DNA of 64,000 bases, taken from Chryseobacterium luteum (GTDB taxonomy: Bacteria > Bacteroidota > Bacteroidia > Flavobacteriales > Weeksellaceae). Below the pieces are notes generated by a model, which made no database searches, was not told the origin of the DNA, and was given only the letters and a program-made list of their open reading frames with translations. Location of the stretch: contig NZ_JPRO01000007.1 of the NCBI RefSeq assembly GCF_000737785.1, positions 124,001 through 188,000 of the forward strand. Reading direction: 5' to 3'. Position 1 is the first letter of the stretch. Each line of letters opens with the position of its first letter. The translations under genes were made by a program, and so were the position numbers. Of the stretch, positions 8,182-16,867 are shown piece by piece.

Positions 8182-8785
8182 TTTTTATGCTCTCACAGCA
8201 ACATTATTCTTAGCATTTTCATGCTCGGATAAACAGCAGCAACCTATAAAGACCAGCAAACCTATGACCATACTGATTCAGCCATTCAAAGATTTCAACT
8301 CTGAAAAAGTGACTGAAACAGCAGCAGAAATAAGGAAAATTTATCCGAATGTAAAAATTCTTGACGCGATTGATCTTCCGGAAAATGCTTATTACAGGGA
8401 CAGAAACCGTTACAGAGCAGATTCTATCATTAAGTTTCTGAATAGCAGAACGAAAGAGGGCTTTGTAACTGTTGGATTAACTTCAAAAGACATCAGCGTC
8501 ACTAAAGGAAAAATAAAAGACTACGGAATTATGGGACTGGGCTACAGACCCGGAAAAGCCTGCATAGCTTCAAAATTCAGGCTGAACAAAAATAATGCAG
8601 ATGAACAGTTCTTTAAAATAGCCATTCATGAGCTGGGGCATACGCAGGGATTGAAACACTGCCCTGAAAAAACATGCTTTATGAGAGATGCAGAAGGTGA
8701 AAATCCTACCGATGAGGAAACTGATTTCTGCCAAAAATGCAAGACTTTTTTGATCAATAAAAACTGGAAATTTAATTCTATATGA
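8168..8785 (+). CDS. Archaemetzincin-like zinc metallopeptidase lipoprotein
   Basis: 205 aa. Translation must start at TTG (8168-8170), overlapping the ribonuclease gene by 14 bp; this start gives a lipoprotein signal with lipobox AFSC (Cys19). The metal site is HELGHTQGLKH (residues 154-164), and the next residues make the archaemetzincin zinc cluster: Cys165, Cys170, Met172 (the Met-turn) and the CxxC at 188-191. Archaemetzincins (AmzA) are zinc peptidases with two metal sites; substrates are poorly known. Its place between ribonuclease and barstar genes is unusual. It could act on the secreted ribonuclease or simply share the transcript. Confidence 0.85.
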   Translation: MKSSNFYALTATLFLAFSCSDKQQQPIKTSKPMTILIQPFKDFNSEKVTETAAEIRKIYPNVKILDAIDLPENAYYRDRNRYRADSIIKFLNSRTKEGFVTVGLTSKDISVTKGKIKDYGIMGLGYRPGKACIASKFRLNKNNADEQFFKIAIHELGHTQGLKHCPEKTCFMRDAEGENPTDEETDFCQKCKTFLINKNWKFNSI

Positions 8786-9096
8786 AGACAATATATATCG
8801 ATTTTACAGACATAGGCGATTACGAAGATTTTTATGCCCAATTAAAGGAAAAAATTACACTTCCTGAACATTTCGGAGACAATCTTGATGCCCTTTCCGA
8901 TGTCATTACCGGTGAGCTGGAACTGCCGCTTCACATTGAGTTCGTCAACATGACCGTAGACCAGCTTGAAATTTTTGAAGACCTTCTGTCAACTCTTGAA
9001 GATGCAGAAGACGAAACAGAAGATTTCAGCTTCACCTATTACCTGGAACAGTACGAAGAGGAAGAGGATGAAGACAATACTGAAGACGGAGAATAA
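8782..9096 (+). CDS. Barstar family ribonuclease inhibitor
   Basis: 104 aa, overlapping the previous stop by ATGA. The inhibitor motif LPEHFGDNLDALSD is at residues 27-40; Asp36 and Asp40 correspond to barstar D35 and D39, which plug the barnase active site. A very acidic C-terminal tail (EEEEDEDNTEDGE) is an extension not present in Bacillus barstar. It is cytoplasmic and would protect the cell from the ribonuclease encoded two genes upstream. A terminator hairpin follows. Confidence 0.9.
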   Translation: MKTIYIDFTDIGDYEDFYAQLKEKITLPEHFGDNLDALSDVITGELELPLHIEFVNMTVDQLEIFEDLLSTLEDAEDETEDFSFTYYLEQYEEEEDEDNTEDGE

Positions 9097-9114
9097 TTTA
9101 AGTTCCATAAAAAC

Positions 9115-9146
9115 AAAACTCGCAGAAAAATCCTGCGAGTTTTTTG
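9115..9146 (+). terminator. Rho-independent terminator after barstar
   Basis: Stem AAAACTCGCAG (9115-9125) pairs with CTGCGAGTTTT (9133-9143) and is followed by a T-run. It closes the barnase-barstar operon. Confidence 0.88.
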
Positions 9147-9179
9147 GTAAGGTCTTCTAAGTGTTTCTAATTTTACTTT

Positions 9180-9375
9180 TACTGTCTCCATCATTTATAA
9201 CTTCGCGAAATTTCCTCCTTCACGAAAATCTGCAGAATATAATCTCCTTTTAATCAAAAAGAAATATATGTTCTGTCTTCCACAGCATTGTCTGTTTTAC
9301 TTTCTGACCGGCCATATTGTAAATTTCCACCTATACGATCTTATTTCCGTATGGGTTATTCCCTATGCAGAACCA
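9180..9375 (-). pseudogene. Remnant of a T9SS type A sorting domain
   Basis: The minus strand encodes VEIYNMAGQKVKQT and, in another frame, KGDYILQIFVKEE, the two halves of a typical T9SS C-terminal sorting domain. Stops and frame changes lie between them. It is probably the decayed 3' end of a secreted protein gene; no upstream body was found. The remainder of 9147-9648 shows only AT-rich sequence. Confidence 0.5.
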
Positions 9376-9648
9376 GCACCAACATAAAGCAGGTATATAA
9401 GGCTTTCATTAATATTTTGTGATTCTTTTTCATAATTGCTTCAGTTTAAAATTTTAAATTAGCTGAAACAATATTAATATTATATTTATCTTTTCAAAAT
9501 ATTTTGGCTTACATAATTCGTGAAATTCAAAAGAGCAAAAAATATAAAACATTAAAACACAACCCTATAACAACAACCTATTTTGAGGACAGATCATAAG
9601 GAAGCTGTAAGAAAAAACAAAAAAAAATTATTGTTTTGCCGGAATAGT

Positions 9649-11235
9649 ATGGTTCAAAACATCAGATTTCTGTTCATCATACTGTGTTCAGTTGGTCTCA
9701 AAGGACAGTCCGGTCCCGACTTCAGTATTCTGGCCGACAAAGCCTTTCAGAAATTATATCAGAATCCTGATGAATGCATCAGCTACTCACAGAGCCTGCT
9801 CATCAGTGACCAGAATTTAGAGCACAGGATCGTACTTCAGAATATCATCTCCCAGGCTTATGCTATGAAAGGAGATTATGTACAGTCCGTCAACACTTAC
9901 AGTCAGAAGGAAGATTCGCGGGAAAAAGAAAACCTTTCCTATTTCCTTCAGGCGGCCGATGATTACAATCTTGCAGACCAGTATCAGAACCTGGGTCTTT
10001 ACAGCCAGTCTCAGCAGATTATCTCCGGTCTTTTAGCGGATCACAAATTATTGAAGGACGACAACCCGAGGATGAATGTCATTACAGCTAAACTTTACCA
10101 GCTTCAGGCCCTTAATTTCAGTATCAGCAGGAAATATGATGATGCTTTGGAAAACCTCAGCAAAAGTGACCGTTATCTCGGCTTTAACAATCAGGAAAAC
10201 CGCATTCTTAGAATAGAAAACAGGATTTTCAGAGCATCTTTTTTGATGAAGCAGGATAAACCGGACGAAGCTAAATACATTTTGGAGAGCACACTTGCCA
10301 TGACTGAAAAAAATGCTGATTACCACTTTCTTCAGGCGCTCACGTACGAAAACCTGTCACGCTATTATTTTTTAAAAGAAGATTACCATACGGCTGTTGA
10401 ACTCCTTGAAAAAGGGCTTTCCGGGATAGAAAACATTCCGTATAACAGCTTAAAGGCGAAAATTTATGAATCGTTGTCCAAAAATTATTTCGCTCTTCGC
10501 AATGATGAAAAGTACCATGAGTACAATAAACTTTATACTGAGCTGAGGACAGGATTAGATTCAAATACCAGGGAAGGCATACGCTATATCGTAAAACTGG
10601 TGGAAACCAATCAGAATAACAGCCTGGAGTTTCAAAAGCAGAAACAGCTGAAAAGGATAAGTCTGATTTCCGCAGGGTTCCTGATCATTATTATCGGGCT
10701 GCTGGCCTGTTTCCTGATCCTGAAAAGCAGTCATAAAGACCTCAAAAAACAGTCTGAATTTTTTGAAAAGCAGAAAATACAGGAACTGGCCGCACAGAAA
10801 AACACTCACAGTATTTCAAAGGAAATACAATCCGTTCCTAAAGCCACCGAAAAAGATCCGAATAAAATTTCCAAGGAAAAGGAAGATGAGATCCTCCAGA
10901 AGCTTGAAGAATGGGAAAAGCAGCAGCGTTATCTCGACAAAAGCATGACGCTTTCCGCACTGTCTTCTCAGATGGGTGTGAACACAAAATATCTTTCTGA
11001 AGTGATCAACAGCAGTAAAGGGAAAAATTTCAACAGCTATATTAATGAATTAAGGATCAATCATATCGCCCGTCTGCTGAGAACAGATCCTGTGTATCTT
11101 AACTATAAAGTCAGCTATCTGGCGGAATATTCAGGATTTTCTTCACACAGCGCCTTTGCCACAGTTTTTAAATCTGTAACCGGAATGTCTCCGAACGTTT
11201 ATATCCAGGAAATCAGTAAAAGCAGAACCTCATGA
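9649..11235 (+). CDS. TPR-containing membrane regulator with C-terminal AraC-type HTH
   Basis: I place the start at ATG 9649, because only this gives the signal peptide MVQNIRFLFIILCSVGLKGQ; a longer frame from a TTG at 9583 adds a charged stretch. The 528-aa product has TPR-like helices in its N-terminal two thirds, a transmembrane helix (ISLISAGFLIIIIGLLACFL), a coiled-coil linker, and a C-terminal AraC domain (LSALSSQMGVNTKYLSEVIN to FSSHSAFATVFKSVTGMSPN). Such proteins sense something outside the membrane with TPRs and bind DNA inside. Its stop overlaps the start of the next gene. Confidence 0.82.
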   Translation: MVQNIRFLFIILCSVGLKGQSGPDFSILADKAFQKLYQNPDECISYSQSLLISDQNLEHRIVLQNIISQAYAMKGDYVQSVNTYSQKEDSREKENLSYFLQAADDYNLADQYQNLGLYSQSQQIISGLLADHKLLKDDNPRMNVITAKLYQLQALNFSISRKYDDALENLSKSDRYLGFNNQENRILRIENRIFRASFLMKQDKPDEAKYILESTLAMTEKNADYHFLQALTYENLSRYYFLKEDYHTAVELLEKGLSGIENIPYNSLKAKIYESLSKNYFALRNDEKYHEYNKLYTELRTGLDSNTREGIRYIVKLVETNQNNSLEFQKQKQLKRISLISAGFLIIIIGLLACFLILKSSHKDLKKQSEFFEKQKIQELAAQKNTHSISKEIQSVPKATEKDPNKISKEKEDEILQKLEEWEKQQRYLDKSMTLSALSSQMGVNTKYLSEVINSSKGKNFNSYINELRINHIARLLRTDPVYLNYKVSYLAEYSGFSSHSAFATVFKSVTGMSPNVYIQEISKSRTS

Positions 11236-12362
11236 AATTTATATTAAAAATCATCCCGGTAATTTTTCTATGCCTCCAGGTTTCTGTTTCCGGGCAAAAA
11301 ATAGCTTTTGACTCTCTGATGAAAAAAGCCCGTCTTGAAATCTATGATAATCCGGACAACGCCATCAGAACCGGAAAAAATCTCCTTGCAAAAGAGCACG
11401 ATATCCATAGGCAGATCAGCATTTACCAGCTGCTATCTACCGCCAATATAGCCAAAAGAGATTTCGACCAGTCTTTACTTTATCTTTTAAAAGCCAAAGA
11501 AGCCGCCCTAAAGACAAATGACCTGAAAATCCGTACCAGCGTACTGATCTCTGCCGCCATACAATATCAGCAGATGGAACTTTTCAGCAAAAGTCTTGAA
11601 ACCCTTAACGAAGCAGACCAATTCCTTGCCGAACTTCCGGATACCCTGCCTGAAAAGCACATTGAAACCGCAAGAAGCTATGCTATCCGCGGAATGATTT
11701 ACAAAAGCCAGTCGAATCCTGAAATTGCTCTTGAAAAATTCCTGATCTCCATTCGGAATTTTGAAAAGGTAAAATATAAACAGACCACCTATTCTAATAT
11801 GAGCGTGGTCTATTATAACATCGGCTACTGTTATCTTAATCTCGGCCAGCTTGAAAAAGCCCACCATGCATTTCTTCAGTCTGCAGAATATGCCCGGAAA
11901 AACAAGGCGAAAAGCCTGGAAGCATTTGCTTTAAAAGGTATAGCTGAAATGTATAAACAGAAGAAAGAGAACGAAACCGCCCTTCAGTTATTGATCAAGG
12001 CTGAAGATCTCAGCAAAAACACCGGAGACCTCATCCTCAATGAAGGAATCTACAAGGAAATGTCTGAAAATTACCTGGCCATGGGCAATCAAAGCCTTTA
12101 TCAGAATTACGGTAAAAAATATTTTGAAATGCGTTTCCAAAGGGAGCAGAACGAGTTAAGCTCCATTAACCATTCGATCAACGACCATAACCTCGAAACA
12201 CTTAAAAAAAGCAGTGAAATGAAGACCCGTTATCACTATCTCACGGCAGGTATTGCAGGGATCAGTATTGTTATCATTGCTCTGCTGCTTTCTTTAATTT
12301 TCAGGATAAGAAAACAGAACCTAAAATACAGGAAGGAAATTCAGAGACTGATAAGGTCGTGA
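11232..12362 (+). CDS. TPR membrane protein, HTH-less paralogue of the upstream regulator
   Basis: 376 aa. A signal peptide (MKFILKIIPVIFLCLQVSVS) is followed by TPR repeats with similar wording to the upstream protein (DSLMKKARLEIYDNPDNA; compare KAFQKLYQNPDECI). One transmembrane helix (ITAGIAGISIVIIALLLSLIF region) comes near the C-terminus, then a short basic tail IRKQNLKYRKEIQRLIRS. The AraC domain is absent. It overlaps the upstream gene by ATGA, so the two are translationally coupled. It may modulate the regulator by pairing through the TPR or membrane segments. Confidence 0.78.
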   Translation: MKFILKIIPVIFLCLQVSVSGQKIAFDSLMKKARLEIYDNPDNAIRTGKNLLAKEHDIHRQISIYQLLSTANIAKRDFDQSLLYLLKAKEAALKTNDLKIRTSVLISAAIQYQQMELFSKSLETLNEADQFLAELPDTLPEKHIETARSYAIRGMIYKSQSNPEIALEKFLISIRNFEKVKYKQTTYSNMSVVYYNIGYCYLNLGQLEKAHHAFLQSAEYARKNKAKSLEAFALKGIAEMYKQKKENETALQLLIKAEDLSKNTGDLILNEGIYKEMSENYLAMGNQSLYQNYGKKYFEMRFQREQNELSSINHSINDHNLETLKKSSEMKTRYHYLTAGIAGISIVIIALLLSLIFRIRKQNLKYRKEIQRLIRS

Positions 12363-12389
12363 ATGATAAATGATGAGTAATGGGTAATA

Positions 12390-12421
12390 AAAAAAGCATT
12401 CCTGAACCGGAATGCTTTTTT
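12390..12421. terminator. Bidirectional terminator between TPR gene and pafA
   Basis: AAAAAGCATTCC / GGAATGCTTTTT hairpin with A-run on one side and T-run on the other; it serves both converging genes. Confidence 0.9.
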
Positions 12422-12427
12422 GTAATT

Positions 12428-14074
12428 TTATTTTCCAATAACTTCTGTAATTGGATTTCCTATATTTCCGCTCGGAAACTGAATTTTCAGTAATGATGAA
12501 ACAGTAGGGGCAATATCCGTCATGTTATAGGCTTTATTGCTTTCTCCTTTCTGAATTCCCCATCCCATGAAAATCAATGGAATGTGTGAATCATAAGAAT
12601 TCCATACACTGTGTGTAGTTCCCGTTTTAGCATAGGGAGGCAGCATAGAATCGTGGGAGATCAGCTGGATATCTCCGCTTCTCTGTCTGTTGATTCCGTT
12701 GATGATTCTCTGCTTGATTGGTTCGGGAATGGTAGCTTCCTGAACTTTATCCACAGATACCGCATATAAAACGGTAGGATCTTTCTCTAATTCCCTGATC
12801 GTGAAATCCCTCAGAGCATCCAGTTCAATTTTATTGTCCTGCATCAGCTTTCTGTCAAAATAAATCTGGTAATTGTCTACTGCATTGATCAGCTTATCTA
12901 CCCCGAATTTGTTCTTCAGCTTTTGATTGATATCTGTTTCCATTCCTTCCCCGAAAAATCCTGTAGTGATCTTATGCTCTTTCAGGAATCCTACGGAATG
13001 GGCCCCACCGTGGTCTGCAGAAAGGAAAACAGTATACTCCCCTTTTCCTACTTTTGAATCCAGGTAGCTGAAAAACTCAGCCAGATCCTGATCAAGTCTC
13101 AAATACACATCTTCCACTTCAATAGAATTCGGGCCGAACTTATGGCCTGCATAATCTGTAGAGGCCAGATTGATTGCTAAAAAGTCAGTAATTGCATCAC
13201 CTCCCAATTTTTCACCTTCTACGGAAGCTTCCGCAAGCTTCAGGGTTAGCGTATTTCCGAAAGGGGTATAACGGATATTGTCTTTTTTGCTCTGGTAATC
13301 CTGTGCCAGATTGCTGTAAGGGAAAACAGGTGTTTTTGCACTTCCAAGCAGTCCTTCCCACGCAGAATTGTCCGGAGAACTTTCCGTATACTGACTGATC
13401 GGAAGTAAGGTATTCCATCCGTTTGCTACCAATTTTTCCGGCAGGTTCTGGGAATTGAAAGCCTTCACCCACTGAGGAAGGTCGTTCATATACCATGTAC
13501 TCGTAATGAAATTTCCGGTACTGTCATCAAACCAGAAAGCTCCGTTCGGTGTATGACCCGCAGGAAGAATAGACGCACGGTCTTTCAATGAAACCCCGAT
13601 CACTTTTCCCTGGAAATTGGTAGCCAGTCTTAATTCGTCTGTTACAGTTGTAGACCAAAGGTTTTTCGGAGAATGACTTCCTATTTTCGCATTGGTTGTT
13701 CCTACCGGCTGAACGCTTTCGTCTGCTGTACAGTAAACATTTTTTCCGGTTTCCTTATCCGTCCAGTCGTTTCCGGCAATACCGTGAATCGCAGGTACGG
13801 AACCCGTATAGATGCTGGTATGTCCCAAAGCCGTAACGGTAGGTACATAGTTGATATGAACGTTATTTAAAGAGTAACCAGTATTCAGGAGCCTTTTGAA
13901 GCCATCATTTCCGTATTTACCGTAAAAACGGTACAGATAGTCCCATCTCATCTGGTCCACCACCAATCCTACGACTAATCTGGGTCTTTCCGGTTGAGAA
14001 TTTTTGTTCTTCTGAGCATTGATTGTAATTACGGACAATAAAGCCGCTGCCGCAATTGAAATTTTCCTAAGCAT
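12428..14074 (-). CDS. pafA: PafA-type alkaline phosphatase
   Basis: 548 aa with signal peptide (MLRKISIAAAALLSVITINA). It closely follows the Elizabethkingia meningoseptica PafA phosphatase: VVGLVVDQMRWDYLYRFYGK, VPTVTALGHTSIYTGSVPAI with the nucleophilic Thr, HGIAGNDW (active-site Asn), GVSLKDRASILPAGH (active-site Lys and Arg), NLASTDYAGHKFGPNS and FLSADHGGAHSVGF (zinc ligands). It hydrolyses phosphate monoesters in the periplasm or on the surface and in relatives is not inhibited by phosphate. It is a single gene with a shared terminator. Confidence 0.92.
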   Translation of the reverse strand: MLRKISIAAAALLSVITINAQKNKNSQPERPRLVVGLVVDQMRWDYLYRFYGKYGNDGFKRLLNTGYSLNNVHINYVPTVTALGHTSIYTGSVPAIHGIAGNDWTDKETGKNVYCTADESVQPVGTTNAKIGSHSPKNLWSTTVTDELRLATNFQGKVIGVSLKDRASILPAGHTPNGAFWFDDSTGNFITSTWYMNDLPQWVKAFNSQNLPEKLVANGWNTLLPISQYTESSPDNSAWEGLLGSAKTPVFPYSNLAQDYQSKKDNIRYTPFGNTLTLKLAEASVEGEKLGGDAITDFLAINLASTDYAGHKFGPNSIEVEDVYLRLDQDLAEFFSYLDSKVGKGEYTVFLSADHGGAHSVGFLKEHKITTGFFGEGMETDINQKLKNKFGVDKLINAVDNYQIYFDRKLMQDNKIELDALRDFTIRELEKDPTVLYAVSVDKVQEATIPEPIKQRIINGINRQRSGDIQLISHDSMLPPYAKTGTTHSVWNSYDSHIPLIFMGWGIQKGESNKAYNMTDIAPTVSSLLKIQFPSGNIGNPITEVIGK

Positions 14075-14175
14075 CCAGTAATTTTTTGTTGATCACAAAT
14101 TTAAGGGTTTTGAAAGTTTTGGAGTGTGAAATTTTCTTTAAATTTGAGAACCGTCCGTTAACCAATGACACAGCA

Positions 14176-14955
14176 ATGATTTTAGGAGTATACTGGTATT
14201 TTAAATTTCCCGAAAACTTATACCGCTTCCAGTTTTTCAGGTTTCTAAAAGGATTTGGGGGACATGCCGACAATCCCGCTGAACTGAAAGCCGTAGTTTA
14301 TATCAATGATCCTGAACATCTTATCAGGGAACTGGAAAATCTGCATCTTCGTTTCAAAAATACTTATCTGGATATTAAGATCAATGAAAACCAGTTGGTT
14401 ATTTCAACCAGTGATTATACCCTTTTTGATGAGCACTTTCAATTCGTTTCAGAAATAGAACAACTGCTGATTCATAACAATGCAGTTCTGCTTGATCTGC
14501 CTTTTGAAGTGAAATCAAACAGAAAATTCAGCCCGGAAAAAGGAAATTTTGAAACCATAGAACATAAGTTTATCCAGATCACCGGTTCGGATTTTAAGAA
14601 AAACAATGCTGAAAATCTTTCTGTCCGGATCGACTGTCATCTTCCAACTGTCTGGAAAAAAGATTGTATTGAATGTCTGATCCAAATATGCAGTGAAGAA
14701 AATATCCATGTATTTTATTACTATGAACATGATTTTGGACAGACCTGTAATCTTATGCTTTTCTTCACTAACGGAAGACAGAAGCAGAATGCCGTTCAGG
14801 ATGTCAATATCAATTCATTGGGTGACAAAATCAATCATCTGGCACAGCAATATCCGCTTCATTTCGGGCATTTCGGAGGAATGGAACATTATCCGCGGAA
14901 CGGTCCTTTTGTGGAGCTGATCACTGATGAAGAATATATTTTAAATAATAAATAA
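14176..14955 (+). CDS. Conserved hypothetical protein
   Basis: 259 aa from ATG 14176 (MILGVYWYFKFPENLYRFQF). The frame is open further upstream from a TTG at 14086, but this ATG gives the more natural start. No signal peptide or TM. Features: LKGFGGHADNPAELKAVVYI early, and GGMEHYPRNGPFVELITDEE at the end. The family is not recognised. It is the first of three closely spaced genes (10-bp gaps) with the VOC and GNAT genes. Confidence 0.65.
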   Translation: MILGVYWYFKFPENLYRFQFFRFLKGFGGHADNPAELKAVVYINDPEHLIRELENLHLRFKNTYLDIKINENQLVISTSDYTLFDEHFQFVSEIEQLLIHNNAVLLDLPFEVKSNRKFSPEKGNFETIEHKFIQITGSDFKKNNAENLSVRIDCHLPTVWKKDCIECLIQICSEENIHVFYYYEHDFGQTCNLMLFFTNGRQKQNAVQDVNINSLGDKINHLAQQYPLHFGHFGGMEHYPRNGPFVELITDEEYILNNK

Positions 14956-14965
14956 ACCGATAATT

Positions 14966-15358
14966 ATGATCAAATTCAAGTATGTCATTTTATATGTTGA
15001 AAATGTTGAAAAATCAATGAATTTTTACCGCGACACATTTGACACCTCTGTAAAATTCATCACTCCTGAAAAGGATTACGGAGAACTGCTTACGGGAGAA
15101 ACCAGTCTTTCTTTCGCTTCGTTACCCCTCGCCGGATCTAATGTAAAGCAGGGATTTTTATCTTCCCGGTCAGAAGAAAAACCTTTCGGAATCGAACTGG
15201 GATTTACAACAGATGATGTGGAAAATCTTTTAGAAAAAGCCATTAAAAACGGAGCCGTCCTGTATGAGGAAATTGCGGTAAAACCCTGGGGGCAAAAGGT
15301 GGCTTATATTAAAGATCCGGATAATTATTTAGTAGAAATCTGCACAGAAATTCAATAA
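14966..15358 (+). CDS. VOC (glyoxalase/dioxygenase superfamily) protein
   Basis: 130 aa, the length of a single VOC module with two beta-alpha-beta repeats. It starts MIKFKYVILYVENVEKSMNF, then FYRDTFD, and ends KVAYIKDPDNYLVEICTEIQ with the final glutamate that usually binds metal. Some members are glyoxalase I, fosfomycin/bleomycin resistance proteins or dioxygenases; the substrate cannot be assigned. It lies between a hypothetical gene and a GNAT gene. Confidence 0.85.
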   Translation: MIKFKYVILYVENVEKSMNFYRDTFDTSVKFITPEKDYGELLTGETSLSFASLPLAGSNVKQGFLSSRSEEKPFGIELGFTTDDVENLLEKAIKNGAVLYEEIAVKPWGQKVAYIKDPDNYLVEICTEIQ

Positions 15359-15368
15359 CCTGATTCAC

Positions 15369-15902
15369 ATGGAAATAAAAAAATTAGGAAAACTCACTGA
15401 GAATCCCAGCCTGGATTGGGGAATTAACGGTTATAGTACGGATAAGATCCTTGCTGTTTCTGCTGTTGAATTGGCCGGTTCTTCTGAATTCATATTAAAA
15501 GAAAAAAAGCTCCCCTACACTAAGATTCGGGAAACCAACCGGGATGATGTTGAAAAGCTTAATACGATCATTGAAAAGGAACATTCTTTCGGTGTTTTTG
15601 AGGACGAAGAGTTGTCCGGATGGATCATTTGCGAACACAGATTGTGGAACAACAGTTTCTATATTGAGGATATTCTGATCAGCGAAAAGTTAAGAAGGCA
15701 AGGTGCCGGAGCTCTGCTGATTAAGAATGCGGTCCGGGAAGCCAGAAACTTAAACTGCAGGATCATTGAGCTTGAAACGCAGAATACCAACTATCCTGCG
15801 ATACAGTTTTACAGAAGGCTGGGCTTCAGTATTACGGGACTGAATACAAGAATGTATGAGAATACGGAAGAAACCGCTGTTTTTATGACCTTAGATTTAT
15901 AA
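15369..15902 (+). CDS. GNAT family N-acetyltransferase
   Basis: 177 aa. The acetyl-CoA site is ILISEKLRRQGAGALLIKNA (the R/QxxGxG/A pattern) and the C-terminal part YPAIQFYRRLGFSITGLNTR is characteristic of GNATs. About 50 residues precede the GNAT core (WGINGYSTDKILAVSAVELA). The substrate is unknown. It is last in the three-gene set and is followed by a long repeat. Confidence 0.82.
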   Translation: MEIKKLGKLTENPSLDWGINGYSTDKILAVSAVELAGSSEFILKEKKLPYTKIRETNRDDVEKLNTIIEKEHSFGVFEDEELSGWIICEHRLWNNSFYIEDILISEKLRRQGAGALLIKNAVREARNLNCRIIELETQNTNYPAIQFYRRLGFSITGLNTRMYENTEETAVFMTLDL

Positions 15903-15923
15903 ATTGAGCATATAGTTGACCAA

Positions 15924-16091
15924 TCGCAAAGGCGCAAATTATATTAAAAAAGACGTTTTAAGGCGCAAAGATTTTATCTGCGATAAAATTTCTAACTTTT
16001 TATCATAGAGTTTTTGCTGAAAATCTTTGATTTTCTTACGCCTGAAAACATCCATACAATTTAAAACTTTGCGCCTTTGCGATTTTCCAAC
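15924..16091. repeat. Large palindromic intergenic repeat (GCAAAGGCGCAAA family), copy 1
   Basis: Left arm from 15924 (AATCGCAAAGGCGCAAA) and right arm 16017-16091 (ends CTTTGCGCCTTTGCGATTTT) are inverted and related, so the element is a degenerate palindrome of about 170 bp. The right arm is repeated in reverse at 18031-18105 with 71 of 75 positions identical. No coding frame. Confidence 0.78.
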
Positions 16092-16160
16092 AAAAAAGTT
16101 TAAACAAATTCGGTGTATATTTTGATCGACAGAAACTATAAAATGTATTGATATTTTTAT

Positions 16161-16192
16161 TTTGTACCAAATGGTACAATAACATACCTTTG
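16161..16192 (+). promoter_or_regulatory. tetR promoter with overlapping 18-bp operator
   Basis: Palindrome TTGTACCAAATGGTACAA at 16162-16179. TTTG at 16161-16164 and TACCTTTG at 16185-16192 fit the Bacteroidota promoter (TTTG-N20-TAnnTTTG), so the operator overlaps the -33 box and the spacer. This is an arrangement for autorepression by the TetR encoded 20 bp downstream. Confidence 0.8.
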
Positions 16193-16211
16193 TTCCAGAA
16201 AATTAATCCAA

Positions 16212-16796
16212 ATGGCAGGAAGACCTAAAATATTTAATGAACAGGAAGCTGTAGAAAAAGCAACTGAAGTTTTCAGGGACAAAGGCTATGATACGGCTTC
16301 TGCTGAAGAACTGCTCTGTGCGATGGGTATCGGGAAAGGTAGTTTTTATCTTGCTTTCAAAGGGGGGAAACAAGAACTCTATGTCCGCTCGATTACCCAG
16401 TTTGCAGATCATTTTCACCAAAAATTTTCAGACAGTATTTCTGCTTCTGAGGACAAGATACAATTCATCAAACAGTTTTTTTTGAATCTTGCTGATGCTT
16501 CTGACTGTGATAAAGAGCGTGGCTGCTATTTAGGAAATGCCCTGGTACAGCTTTCTGAGAAGGACCATAAAATAAAAAAAATTACTGCCGAACTGCTGAA
16601 AAAATTACAGTCTCTGTTTGCTGAAACCATCAGAAACGCACAGAAAAACAGACAGATCACCAGCACTGAGGATCCGGAAGTTATCGGGTGGTATCTCAGC
16701 AATTTATGGAACGGGATCCATGTCACAAGAAGAATGGAAAGCTCACCTGAAATCCTTAGAAGCATTATTGAAATGAATCTTAAAATAATAAACTAA
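16212..16796 (+). CDS. TetR/AcrR family transcriptional regulator
   Basis: 194 aa with an N-terminal HTH (residues ~9-55: FNEQEAVEKATEVFRDKGYD, then MGIGKGSFYLAFKGGKQELY) and a C-terminal ligand domain with TetR_C-like CDKERGCYLGNALVQLSEKD. That last motif, with Cys residues, is common in regulators of oxidoreductase genes. It probably binds the TTGTACCAnnTGGTACAA sites before its own gene and before the SDR gene, repressing both until an inducer is bound. Confidence 0.9.
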   Translation: MAGRPKIFNEQEAVEKATEVFRDKGYDTASAEELLCAMGIGKGSFYLAFKGGKQELYVRSITQFADHFHQKFSDSISASEDKIQFIKQFFLNLADASDCDKERGCYLGNALVQLSEKDHKIKKITAELLKKLQSLFAETIRNAQKNRQITSTEDPEVIGWYLSNLWNGIHVTRRMESSPEILRSIIEMNLKIIN

Positions 16797-16812
16797 ATTT
16801 TTTTATCTAATT

Positions 16813-16830
16813 TTGTACCACTTGGTACAA
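16813..16830 (+). promoter_or_regulatory. Second TetR operator, upstream of the SDR gene
   Basis: TTGTACCACTTGGTACAA, matching the operator at 16162-16179 in 16 of 18 positions, including both half sites. It lies in the 71-bp gap between the tetR stop and the SDR start. Confidence 0.82.
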
Positions 16831-16867
16831 AAACAAAAATATCTATTAATTTAATACCAAAAATGTC

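Noticed and set aside
9583..9648. Upstream TTG start for the TPR-AraC gene
   Set aside because: The extension is basic and not signal-like, while ATG 9649 directly begins a signal peptide.
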